The notes under the pieces were generated by a model that worked only from the letters and a program-made list of their open reading frames with translations, was not told the origin of the DNA and ran no database searches. Positions 37,738 through 45,760 of a stretch of 64,000 nucleotides of DNA are shown piece by piece; position 1 is the stretch's first letter; every line of letters starts with the position of its first letter. The DNA is from Caenispirillum bisanense. Lineage in GTDB: Bacteria; Pseudomonadota; Alphaproteobacteria; Rhodospirillales; UBA2165. The position numbers and the translations under genes are program-made. The stretch covers positions 47,860 through 111,859 of the forward strand of contig CAMDWJ010000010.1 in the NCBI GenBank assembly GCA_945877815.1, read 5' to 3'.

Positions 37738-38340
37738 TCACGTTAGGAGCAGATGTGCTCGCACGAAGGCAACCAAGAGATCCAAACTTTCCTCGATGGA
37801 CAATCGGTCAGTGTCTATCGTCAGCGCCGGATTTTCCGGAGCTTCGTAAGGTGCGCTTACCCCCGTGAAATCCGGAAGTTTGCCCGCACGGGCGAGTGCA
37901 TAATGGCCCTTGGGATCGCGCCTTTCGCAAACCTCGACCGATGCCTTTATATAAATTTCGTGGAATGCATTGCCGGCCGCTGCGTGTGCGGTTTCGCGAT
38001 CGCGCCGATAGGGCGATATAAAGGCCGTGACGACCATCAGTCCGGCATCTGCGAAGAGTGCTGCGATCTCGCCGATCCGACGGATATTTTCCGTACGATC
38101 CTCATGCGAAAAGCCAAGATCGGAATTGAGTCCGCGTCGGATATTGTCGCCATCAAGCGAATAGACCTGCGCACCAAGTTCGAAAAGCCGCTGTTCCAGA
38201 CCGAGCGCCAACGTCGATTTGCCCGAACCCGGCAGGCCGGTGAACCACAAGACGGCGCTTCTGTGCCTGTTGCGCAGATGACGCTGGTCGGCGGCAATCC
38301 GATGTTCGACGGGGACCAGATTTTCGGAAGCTGACGGCAT
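37738..38340 (-). CDS. cysC: Adenylylsulfate kinase (APS kinase)
   Basis: 200 residues from ATG at 38340. Walker A is GLPGSGKST near residues 35-43, and the DGDNIRRGLNSDLGFS motif and DPKGHYALARAGK segment are those of APS kinases. It makes PAPS from APS in sulfate activation. No ATP sulfurylase gene (cysD/cysN or sat) accompanies it here. It begins four bases after the end of the broken lipoprotein gene, so it may rely on a promoter inside that relic. Confidence 0.95.
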   Translation of the reverse strand: MPSASENLVPVEHRIAADQRHLRNRHRSAVLWFTGLPGSGKSTLALGLEQRLFELGAQVYSLDGDNIRRGLNSDLGFSHEDRTENIRRIGEIAALFADAGLMVVTAFISPYRRDRETAHAAAGNAFHEIYIKASVEVCERRDPKGHYALARAGKLPDFTGVSAPYEAPENPALTIDTDRLSIEESLDLLVAFVRAHLLLT

Positions 38341-38344
38341 TGGG

Positions 38345-38927
38345 CTAGCGTGCCGCAATATCCTTAAGAAATTGACTGTAGATCTGGTCAATTGCGGCAC
38401 TTATTTGCGTAACAGCCTGACCGACCCCATCGCTGCTCGTGCGCTACTCGGCGGTGTAGGATTTGAACAGGACCAGCTTCCCGCTCGCTCGGTCAACGCC
38501 AACTCGACCTGTGCGTGCACCGAACCGGGCGCGACCCGACCTGCTCGAAGGCGCGAATGCCTCCGGTGATGGTGAAATCGGGCTCGACGCCTAATTCCGG
38601 CGTCACGACCTGCGGAGCGCCGGCCTTGCGCAGAATATCGGCGAGCGCAATCTGCAGCAGGATGGTCGGCGGTTCGATCCAGAAATGACAATGGTAGTTC
38701 TGCGCAACGTTGGAGCGAGCGGCGTCGGTGAATACGATCGAGCGCCCACCGGTCAGGCCATCGGCGACCAGTCTTTCGACCTGAATCACACCATGCGGCA
38801 ATCTAGCCCCGAATTGATCCGGTCCCTTCAGGGTTAGGAGCTAGAAATTGTCCTCGGGCACCGATTTTTCGGCACATCCATTGAGCAGGACGAATATCGC
38901 GATAAGGCAGTAACGGATCAGGATCAT
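38345..38927 (-). pseudogene. Remnant of an Mla/Pqi-type ABC transport auxiliary lipoprotein
   Basis: An intact N-terminus (ATG at 38927, lipobox L-N-G-C with Cys18) is followed by TAG at 38843-38841. The same frame then continues with GPDQFGARLPHGVIQVERL and TITGGIRAFEQV, typical of ABC_trans_aux (PqiC-like) lipoproteins. Near 38514 the frame shifts to VHAQVELALTER, and near 38488 again to GKLVLFKSYTAE. A second TAG (38446-38444) interrupts it before the C-terminus DGVGQAVTQISAAI...FLKDIAAR ends at TAG 38347-38345. Restoring two bases gives exactly 195 codons. Two nonsense and two frameshift lesions make this a true pseudogene. Confidence 0.9.
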
Positions 38928-39172
38928 CGCGGATAGATGCCTTGGATCGCCAATATGATACCGATGGTGGCCGAGAAAAGGCTGACGAAGGGGATAGCTA
39001 GGATGCCGATTTCCATCATCTGGCGGATAACCGAGCTTAGACGAACCGGTTGGTTGAGCCGTCGACCTGCGAATATCCAGTAAAGACTCTCGCCGACCAG
39101 GACGCCCCAATAGCCGATGGTCTCGTCTGATTTCCCAGCGGCCCGGCCGAGCGTCTCGGTGTGACGCAGCAC
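38924..39172 (-). pseudogene. Truncated MlaE-type ABC permease fragment
   Basis: 82 codons from a GTG at 39172 to TGA at 38926-38924. The sequence GESLYWIFAGRRL..., a RQMMEIG segment and the helix FVSLFSATIGIILAIQGIYPR match the N-terminal third of MlaE/YrbE permeases, which normally continue for about 180 more residues. It ends exactly where the lipoprotein relic begins. The rest of the permease, the MlaF ATPase and the MlaD MCE protein expected between them are absent, so a deletion is inferred. Confidence 0.75.
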
Positions 39173-39204
39173 GGGATGGGGCTATGGATCAGCCACCGTG
39201 GCGT

Positions 39205-39537
39205 TCAGGCGTCATCGGCAAACGCATCATTTAGGGATGCGTGGATGGGAAATATCCGATCCAGCCGGGCCAGTTGTAAGACGCGGAGCGCCACCTCGCT
39301 GACCGCGACCAGGGCAAAACGATTGCCTCCTTTGCGCGCCGATTGAAACGCCTCCACCAGAGACGCAACCCCGGAGGAATCGATATAGGCGATCGCCGAC
39401 ATGTCGACGAAAACGGTGCGGTTCTGTCCGACACATTCGAGCAAGACGGTCCGCGCCCGCGGCGAACTTTCAAGATCGACGTCGCCGGTCAGCGAAATCA
39501 CCAATACGCCCCGGTCCTCACGGATCAAATGTTCCAC
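39205..39537 (-). CDS. STAS-domain anti-sigma factor antagonist
   Basis: 110 residues, a complete STAS domain of the SpoIIAA/RsbV kind. The phosphorylatable serine is S54 or S55 in YIDSSGVASL. The start is GTG at 39537, 11 bases after the stop of the SpoIIE-like gene. The pair should form a partner-switching module: the phosphatase/kinase protein controls STAS phosphorylation. The STAS partner is followed by a broken MlaE gene; in related operons a STAS domain accompanies the Mla permease, so its original target may have been the transporter. Confidence 0.9.
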   Translation of the reverse strand: MEHLIREDRGVLVISLTGDVDLESSPRARTVLLECVGQNRTVFVDMSAIAYIDSSGVASLVEAFQSARKGGNRFALVAVSEVALRVLQLARLDRIFPIHASLNDAFADDA

Positions 39538-39548
39538 CGATATTCCTC

Positions 39549-41291
39549 TCAGAGCTTGGTTACAACGGGGGAAACCGGAATTTGTTTCATCATTCTCAAT
39601 AAGTTGCCGATCCCGTCGCTCGGGCGCAAGAACGCTACTTCATCCATGATTTCGCGCATGAAATGGGTGCCGAGGCCGCCCGGCCGCGTTTCGTCGAGCT
39701 TGCGTGGTGCTAAGGTAATGTCGTCGATTTCGGGGGCGAAATCGCGCACATCGACGATGAGATGCGATCCCGCTAACGCCATCTCCAGGACGATGTCGCC
39801 AGCCTCCATACCACAGTAGGCATGACGGATCACGTTCTGACAGGCTTCGTCGATCGCGAGAACGACGTCGTTTGCATCGTTCTCCGCTGCTCCCTTTTTA
39901 GTTAGATAATCGCGAACCGCATTGCGTGCCCCCTGAAGCAATTCCGCGCGTGCGGCGAAACGGTACAGGAACGGCAAATCGGCTTGTTCCTCATCGCTTG
40001 GTGTTCCGGCCGGGCGCGCGGCATCGATGCCGAGTAACGTGATGTCGTCATGAAGCGCCCCGTCATCGCGATCCAGGAGGCGCGCTATGGTGGCGATCCG
40101 GTCGTTAAGTGGCAGTTTCGCATTGTCGCGGAGTGCTTGGCGTACCCCTTCGGCGCCGAGCGGTTCTCCGCTGGCCAGTGCACCCTCCGTCACCCCGTCG
40201 GTGAAGACATAAAAAGCTCCACCCTTCAGGGACAATTCGATTTCGGGAAACATTTTTGTATCGTCGCCGACCGCCAGGATACCGAGCGGCGGTGCCGCAG
40301 CTTCGAATTCGCGGAATGAGCCATCGCGTGCGTGATAGAGCGGCGGCTCATGGCCGGCGTTGGCGAAACAGACCTTGTCGGCGACGGGATCATAAATGCC
40401 GCCGACAAGCGTAACGAACATCCCGCGCGTTGCGGTTTCGCAGATTTCGTCATTGATGCGCGCCAGCAAGTGTCTCGGACTGGTTTCCGTCTTGCCAAGG
40501 CAGCGATAGAGGCTAGCCGTCTTGGCCATCAGAAGGGCTGCGTTGATCCCCTTGCCCGAAACATCGCCGAGACACCAGGCGATGCGTCCGTCGGCCAGCG
40601 TGAAGTAGTCGTAGAAGTCGCCGGAGACCGAGCGTGCCGGAATATTGAGACCGAACAGAGGGAAATCCGAGGCCAATGCGGCTGGCAGGAGATTGCGTTG
40701 GATTTCGGCGGCTAGTTCGATCTCGCGCCGCACCCGTTCCTGTTCGACAAGCGATGCGGTCAAGCGGGCGTTGAGCAGCGCCATGGCGGCCGATGAACAG
40801 AGAATTTCGAGGAGCGCCAGATCGGCCGGCTCGAAGCGTCCATCGCGGCCGCGCTTGTTGATCACTTCTATCGCGCCAATACATTCATCTTTTATGCTCA
40901 TCGGCGCGCAAAGAATCGAGCGTGTCGAAAAGCCTGTCCGGTTGTCGACCGTATTGTCGAAATTGGGATCGGAGGTGACGTCGCGCACGATCCGCGCTTG
41001 GGAAGTCAGCACGACATTGCCCACTACCCCGTGGTCGAAGGGCAACGTGAGGCCGTCGATTCGGATAACTCCGACACTCGCATGGCAACGCAGGATGCGG
41101 CCCTCGTCCTCCAGCAGGAACAAGGCGCCGCCCTCGGAATCGAGATATTCCGTGATGCGGGTCAGGGCGCGGGTCAAGGTGCCCTCGATATCCCGGGTAT
41201 CGGCGAAGTCGCGGCCCATATCGGCCAGGAGGCCCAACCCCTGGGTTAAGCGTGTGCCGCGTTCCTCGGAAACCGCGTCATTGATATCCAT
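39549..41291 (-). CDS. GAF - SpoIIE phosphatase - RsbW-like kinase protein
   Basis: 580 residues in three parts. A GAF domain (about 25-175) is followed by a PP2C/SpoIIE phosphatase domain (about 195-415) with metal-binding aspartates in SGDFYDY, GDVSGKG, DGVTEG and HDDITLL. A C-terminal HATPase_c domain (about 440-575) follows, with the N-box EACQNVIRHAY and a GGLG nucleotide loop. It can thus both phosphorylate and dephosphorylate a STAS protein in response to a small-molecule signal at the GAF domain. No membrane helix, so cytoplasmic. The STAS partner follows directly. Confidence 0.92.
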   Translation of the reverse strand: MDINDAVSEERGTRLTQGLGLLADMGRDFADTRDIEGTLTRALTRITEYLDSEGGALFLLEDEGRILRCHASVGVIRIDGLTLPFDHGVVGNVVLTSQARIVRDVTSDPNFDNTVDNRTGFSTRSILCAPMSIKDECIGAIEVINKRGRDGRFEPADLALLEILCSSAAMALLNARLTASLVEQERVRREIELAAEIQRNLLPAALASDFPLFGLNIPARSVSGDFYDYFTLADGRIAWCLGDVSGKGINAALLMAKTASLYRCLGKTETSPRHLLARINDEICETATRGMFVTLVGGIYDPVADKVCFANAGHEPPLYHARDGSFREFEAAAPPLGILAVGDDTKMFPEIELSLKGGAFYVFTDGVTEGALASGEPLGAEGVRQALRDNAKLPLNDRIATIARLLDRDDGALHDDITLLGIDAARPAGTPSDEEQADLPFLYRFAARAELLQGARNAVRDYLTKKGAAENDANDVVLAIDEACQNVIRHAYCGMEAGDIVLEMALAGSHLIVDVRDFAPEIDDITLAPRKLDETRPGGLGTHFMREIMDEVAFLRPSDGIGNLLRMMKQIPVSPVVTKL

Positions 41292-41336
41292 GGGCGGGAT
41301 TGTGCCCGTTTTACGCGGCGTTGGGGAGAGGTGGTA

Positions 41337-41837
41337 TTATTTGCCGCCGGGCTTGCCTCGTTGCTGGTAGGCGGGAGTGGCATCGTCGGCGGCCGGCGAA
41401 TAGACGACCGAAAATGATTTGAGTGCGCCGAGCGCGTCGTTCGGATCGCGGCCCGCGGGCAATTCGAACGACGAAAAACCGCAGCGCTGCATGAAATAGA
41501 GCTGATCTTTGTAGACGTCGCCGACCGCGCGCAGTTCACCTTTGAAGCCATGACGCTCGCGCAATAACCGAGCGTAGGAGAAGGCGCGCCCATCCGCCAG
41601 TGTAGGAAATTCCAGTGCAATCAGATGGAAACGGTCGATATCGTCGGCGATCAGCGCCGGCGGCTGATCGCTTTTCATCCGGATGCCCAGCGGACCGTTA
41701 TGACGCTTCAATGCGTCCCGACCGTCGCGCCAGCGCTCGAAACTGATAATGATGGGGCCGTTGCCGATCACCGCATCTTCATCGGACAGCGTTCGCCAAC
41801 TATCCTCGGCGAGGCTGCCGTCCTTAATGAGCGCCAT
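41337..41837 (-). CDS. DUF934 protein of the sulfite reductase cluster
   Basis: 166 residues from ATG at 41837, which overlaps the cysI stop by 14 bases. It contains the family core DRFHLIALEFPTLADGRAFSYARLLRERHGFKGELRA pattern (split here as LIALEFPTLADGRA near residue 77 and SYARLLRER after it). DUF934 is found almost only beside cysI/cysH genes and is thought to assist sulfite reduction, perhaps as an electron or siroheme partner; that role is not proven. Confidence 0.9.
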   Translation of the reverse strand: MALIKDGSLAEDSWRTLSDEDAVIGNGPIIISFERWRDGRDALKRHNGPLGIRMKSDQPPALIADDIDRFHLIALEFPTLADGRAFSYARLLRERHGFKGELRAVGDVYKDQLYFMQRCGFSSFELPAGRDPNDALGALKSFSVVYSPAADDATPAYQQRGKPGGK

Positions 41838-43479
41838 ACAAACGATCCTTGAAAGGGGCCTGGCCAACGCGACGATATGTGTCAAGAAAACGTTCGCCGC
41901 TATGGCGTTGGGCTATATAGACCTCGACCAGCGATTCGACTGCGTCCACGATCTCCTCGGACGAGAACGAAGGGCCGATGATCTTGCCGATATCAGCATC
42001 CTCGGCCGAGGAGCCGCCGAGCGTCACCTGATAGAATTCCTCGCCGTTTTTCTCGACGCCGAGAATGCCGAGATGGGCGACATGATGATGGCCGCAGGCG
42101 TTGATGCAGCCCGAGATGTTGATATGCATATCGCCGATATCGTTCTGGCGCTTGAGGTCTGCGAACCGTTCGGCGATGCGTTGGGCGACGGGAATCGAGC
42201 GTGCAGTTGCGAGACTGCAGAAATCCATGCCCGGGCAACTGATGATGTCTGTTATGCGGTTGTAGTTGGGTGTGGCGACCTCAAGCTTGGTGAAGGCTTG
42301 ATAGAGTTCGAACAAATCCATCTTGCGCACGTCCGCGAAGACGAGGTTCTGGCGGTGCGTCGTACGCAATTGACCGAGAGAATATCTGTCGGCGAGATCG
42401 GCAATCGTATCCATCTGGTCTGCCGTGCAATCGCCGGGGGGCGCTCCGATCGGCTTCAAGGACAAGGTGACAATGGTATATCCCGGCTGTTTGTGAGCGA
42501 CGACATTACGCTCGTACCAACCGCGGAATGCCGCATCGGAGGCGAGCTTCGCTGTTAGCATGGGCTCGTCGCCGGGCAACTTTTCGTAACCCGGCGGTGC
42601 GAAAAAGGCGCGGACGCGCGCCTCTTCCTGCTTGCCGACGTACAGTGGTTCGCCCTCGGAAGCCGCGAATTCCGCTTCGACATCGTTGCGGAACCGCTCG
42701 ATGCCGTGTTCGTGGACGAGAATTTTGATTCGCGCCTTGAACATATTGTCGCGGCGTCCTTCCATATTATAGACGCGCAAGATCGACTGGATGTAGCGCA
42801 GGAGATCGTCCTTCGGCAGGAATTCGCGCACAACCTTGCCGATGAACGGTGTGCGTCCAAGGCCGCCGCCGACAAGAACGCGGAATCCGACTTCGCCGGC
42901 CCCGTTGCGGTAGAGTCGCAATCCAATGTCATGCACGTTGATTGCCGCACGATCGTGATCGGCTGCGGTCAGCGCGATTTTGAACTTGCGCGGCAGCCAG
43001 GAGAATTCGGGATGGAGCGTCAGAAACTGGCGCACGATTTCGGCATAAGGCCGGGGATCTTCGACCTCGTCCTTTGCAACGCCGGCATAAGGATCGGCCG
43101 TGACATTGCGGTTGCAGTTGCCGCTCGTCTGGATCGCGTTCATTTCGACGTCGGCTAGATGCTGGAGGATGTCCGGCGTATCTTCGAGGCGCGGCCAATT
43201 ATATTGAATGTTCTGGCGCGTCGTGAAATGGCCGTAGCCCTTGTCAAAGGTGCGGGCAATAAAAGCGAGCTTGCGAAGCTGGTTCGAGGAGAGAAGGCCG
43301 TAGGGAATGGCGACTCGTAGCATATAAGCGTGGAGCTGCATGTAGAGGCCGTTGCGCAACCGGAGCGGCCGGAACTGATCTTCGGTCAGTTGGCCCGTCA
43401 GCCGGCGCGCGACTTGGTCGCGGTATTCGGCCACGCGCTCGCGCGTCAGCGTATGATCGATCTGGTCATATTGGTACAT
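41824..43479 (-). CDS. cysI: Sulfite reductase hemoprotein (nitrite/sulfite reductase family)
   Basis: 551 residues. The siroheme/4Fe-4S ligand cysteines are present as CPGMDFC (C-x5-C) and GCINACGHHH (C-x3-C). It reduces sulfite to sulfide with six electrons. No CysJ flavoprotein is adjacent, so ferredoxin or another donor is likely. Cluster order DUF2849-cysI-DUF934 is typical of Alphaproteobacteria and argues for sulfite rather than nitrite as substrate. It begins 66 bases after the DUF2849 gene. Confidence 0.94.
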   Translation of the reverse strand: MYQYDQIDHTLTRERVAEYRDQVARRLTGQLTEDQFRPLRLRNGLYMQLHAYMLRVAIPYGLLSSNQLRKLAFIARTFDKGYGHFTTRQNIQYNWPRLEDTPDILQHLADVEMNAIQTSGNCNRNVTADPYAGVAKDEVEDPRPYAEIVRQFLTLHPEFSWLPRKFKIALTAADHDRAAINVHDIGLRLYRNGAGEVGFRVLVGGGLGRTPFIGKVVREFLPKDDLLRYIQSILRVYNMEGRRDNMFKARIKILVHEHGIERFRNDVEAEFAASEGEPLYVGKQEEARVRAFFAPPGYEKLPGDEPMLTAKLASDAAFRGWYERNVVAHKQPGYTIVTLSLKPIGAPPGDCTADQMDTIADLADRYSLGQLRTTHRQNLVFADVRKMDLFELYQAFTKLEVATPNYNRITDIISCPGMDFCSLATARSIPVAQRIAERFADLKRQNDIGDMHINISGCINACGHHHVAHLGILGVEKNGEEFYQVTLGGSSAEDADIGKIIGPSFSSEEIVDAVESLVEVYIAQRHSGERFLDTYRRVGQAPFKDRLYGAH

Positions 43480-43545
43480 GGCAATTCGTCCAATGTTCGA
43501 AAAAACCTCGACTGCGGTGACGTCGAAGTCAAGCTAGCGGGCGTC

Positions 43546-43821
43546 TCAGGCGGGCAAGGGAATGGTTGGCCCCTTGGCGCGAATTTGCTCGCGAAAACGG
43601 ACAGGAACAACCTCGCTTCCGTCAACGGTTACGTCGATTGCATAGGGACCGACGATCAGGCACTTTGCGATCCCTGCTGCTGCTTGGTTGAGAAGAGCGT
43701 CCGATTCGGCCTCAGGAACGTATTTGCCTTGGACAATATCGGTCGTCCAGTTGCCGTCGCCGCTCAACCATACACAGGCGCCGTCGCTCAGCCGATTGGC
43801 CGTGATCATACGTTGTTTCAT
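43546..43821 (-). CDS. DUF2849 protein
   Basis: 91 residues from ATG at 43821. It shows the family pattern ITANRLSDGACVWLS...W and a C-terminal GPYAIDV, VVPVRFREQIRAKGPTI motif. DUF2849 proteins accompany sulfite reductase genes in Alphaproteobacteria; the biochemical role is unknown. First gene of the cluster. A TATAGT hexamer lies only 11 bases upstream of the ATG and no ribosome binding site is seen, so the transcript may be almost leaderless; the internal ATG at 43809 is an alternative. Confidence 0.85.
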   Translation of the reverse strand: MKQRMITANRLSDGACVWLSGDGNWTTDIVQGKYVPEAESDALLNQAAAGIAKCLIVGPYAIDVTVDGSEVVPVRFREQIRAKGPTIPLPA

Positions 43822-44065
43822 GGGGCGCACTATAGTTCTCACCAAAATATATGTAAATATTATATTTATAACTAAATTTAGATGTGAAATGAATGGCCAG
43901 AGGATTGTCCGAGACGACTTGGCCGTCAGGCATATGAGCGTTAACTTATGAAGCGATAGAGGGCCGACGGAATTGGCGGCGACCGTACGTTATGGCAGCG
44001 ACAAATGTGAGGCTTCAACTGCGGCGACGGTCGATCGTCCCGCAGAGGCAAAGAGCGCTGGCCAA
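43822..44065. promoter_or_regulatory. AT-rich divergent region between sulfite reductase cluster and sigma gene
   Basis: The stretch 43832-43882 is very AT-rich and contains the perfect 10-base palindrome CTAAATTTAG (43872-43881), a candidate operator. It should hold the minus-strand promoter for DUF2849-cysI-DUF934 and the plus-strand promoter for the sigma gene. If the sigma gene starts at the TTG at 43973, the right part is coding. Confidence 0.5.
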
Positions 44066-44706
44066 ATGACGGCTCTATTCCAGACGGCGATCGGTCACAC
44101 GCACGGAAATGAAGCCATTCCGGCGGCTGTTCGTGCGCCTTCGGTTAAGATCAAAAATGGCGATGCGGCCTTGTTGCTTCGGATCTCGGCCGGTGATCGT
44201 CGTGCTGCCCAATTGTTGCTCGATCAATATTTGGGCCGAATCGTAGCCTATAGCTATCGTATGCTGGGTGATGGCGCCGAGGCCGAAGATGTGGCGCAGG
44301 AAACTTTTCTGCGGCTGTGGCGTAATATCGATACGTGGCGCGCCGACGCGCCGCTCATCCATTTTGGCTGCACCGGGTCGCCTATAACCAGTGCATCGAC
44401 CGGCTGCGCCGGCGTCGACCGATATCGTTGGACGTCTTACCCGAACCCTTCGATCCATCCGAGAACCCTGCCGGAACCTTGCATCGGTTGGAACTTGCCG
44501 GCGCGGTTGCGGCCGCCATCGGGCAATTGCCGGAACGTCAACGGGCGGCGGTCGTCTTCGTGCATCAGGAGGGGCTGAGCAATATCGAAACGGCCGAATT
44601 GATGGGAATCAGCGTCGAGGCCGTCGAGTCTCTTCTGGCGCGCGCGCGGCGCGCGTTACGTAAATTGCTCGAAGCACTCCGCCCCGAATTGCAGGGGGAA
44701 ATATAG
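44066..44706 (+). pseudogene. ECF-type RNA polymerase sigma factor with a one-base frameshift
   Basis: Region 2 is read in one frame (AAQLLLDQY...YRMLGDGAEAEDVAQETFLRLW up to WRADAPLI at about 44358). Region 2.4 and region 4 continue in another frame (FWLHRVAYNQCIDRLRRRR, then QLPERQRAAVVF and GISVEAVESLLARARR) to TAG at 44704-44706. Adding one C near 44360, giving CTC ATC CCA TTT TGG, restores a normal ECF sigma of about 213 residues. Whether the loss is real or a homopolymer read error is open. The start is uncertain: ATG 44066 or TTG 43973. It overlaps the anti-sigma gene by one base. Confidence 0.82.
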
Positions 44707-45179
44707 TGACCGATCGCACCGACAACACTCCCATGAACATTGCGCGGTTGGACGAGCTTGCCGATCGTTACGGAGCTAGCCTCGCACATTGGCCGCGCGA
44801 AGAAGCCCGCGCGGCCCGCTTGTTGTTGGCCGAATCGCGTGCTGCCCGCGCGGTTTTGACTCGCGCAAACCGACTCGACGGAATTTTGAGCGAAACACGG
44901 AAGCGCTCGGTGTCGGTTAATCTGCAAAATCGGCTTCTCGCGGCGGCTCCCGAGGCCGGTTGGCGCGAATTTCTTACCAGCCTGTGGCCGTTTGGTCCTG
45001 TCTGGCGGCCGGCCACGGCTCTCCTCGGCATAGCAATGTTCGGGATTTTTCTGGGTTCAACCGACCTAGCCACTCTTGGTATTCCGATCAGCGTTAACGG
45101 CGCATTGAGCGAAGAGATTCGCGTTGTCGGCTTTTCGGTTGCCGAGATTCTCGACGGGGGAGCGTCATGGCGAGAATGA
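44706..45179 (+). CDS. Probable anti-sigma factor, single membrane helix
   Basis: 157 residues from GTG at 44706, which shares its first base with the sigma stop codon. The N-terminal 70 residues are acidic and helical (LDELADRYGASLAHWPREEARAA-like, rich in Ala and Arg). One hydrophobic helix lies near residues 100-115, and a short periplasmic tail follows. This is the usual layout of CnrY-like or alphaproteobacterial membrane anti-sigma factors coded after an ECF sigma. It has no ZAS zinc motif. It overlaps the sensor gene by 13 bases. Confidence 0.7.
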   Translation: MTDRTDNTPMNIARLDELADRYGASLAHWPREEARAARLLLAESRAARAVLTRANRLDGILSETRKRSVSVNLQNRLLAAAPEAGWREFLTSLWPFGPVWRPATALLGIAMFGIFLGSTDLATLGIPISVNGALSEEIRVVGFSVAEILDGGASWRE

Positions 45180-45679
45180 CGCCTCGATGGTGGGCGGCTG
45201 TTTTCTTCGCTTCACTCGCTCTCAACGTACTCTTGGCCGGAATTATCGCCACGGCCTATTACAATCGGGACCGCGACCTCGTACATCGGATGACGGTCTA
45301 TACCGTGCCATGGGCTTTGCGCGTGGTTGGCGATGAGGTGACCACGTTGGCGCGTCGCACCTACGTGAAATACCAGGCAACAATGACGCAAAATCGCCAA
45401 GTATTGGCTCGCGATTACGCTGCGGTGAACGTGATATTGGACGCGCCGCAATTCAACCGCGCAGCATTTTCCGAAGCGCTTGCAAAGCTACGCGCGGATA
45501 TCGCTATAGCCCAGACGACGATGCACGAGGGAATGGCGGAGTTCGTGTCGGGCCTCACGCCCGATCAACGCGGCCGATTGAGCGATTTTGTCGATGAATG
45601 GTGGCTCAAGCGCGAGCAACGCGCCATTCGGCGTGACGAGTTGATCGAGCAGAAAGAACGCGGCAGCGGCGCCAACTAA
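45167..45679 (+). CDS. Membrane-anchored periplasmic sensor, CnrX/Spy-like (heavy-metal resistance family)
   Basis: 170 residues. A single N-terminal helix (about 8-27) anchors a periplasmic all-helical domain with the pattern R-x-x-L-A-x-D...F-N-R-A-A-F...L-x-x-L-R and the LTPDQRGRLSDF motif near residue 129, as in Spy/CpxP/CnrX-type helical hairpins. In Cupriavidus the CnrX sensor works with anti-sigma CnrY and ECF sigma CnrH; the same three-gene logic is seen here with overlapping genes. The ligand is unknown; it need not be a metal. Confidence 0.78.
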   Translation: MARMTPRWWAAVFFASLALNVLLAGIIATAYYNRDRDLVHRMTVYTVPWALRVVGDEVTTLARRTYVKYQATMTQNRQVLARDYAAVNVILDAPQFNRAAFSEALAKLRADIAIAQTTMHEGMAEFVSGLTPDQRGRLSDFVDEWWLKREQRAIRRDELIEQKERGSGAN

Positions 45680-45760
45680 AACGCGACCCGTACCGTTCAG
45701 CGACAGCTTGATACACTTTTCTGCTATAATCAGCGCCTCTGTTCCAGGTGAGACGCGGTC

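Noticed and set aside
38350..38400. 10-base inverted repeat GTGCCGCAAT / ATTGCGGCAC plus an overlapping smaller one upstream of cysC, first taken for a riboregulator
   Set aside because: The stretch translates as the C-terminus of the broken lipoprotein gene (SAAIDQIYSQFLKDIAAR), so the symmetry is more simply leftover coding sequence.
38841..38843. TAG as pyrrolysine-like or suppressed codon in the lipoprotein relic
   Set aside because: The same gene has a second TAG and two frameshifts, so decay explains it better.
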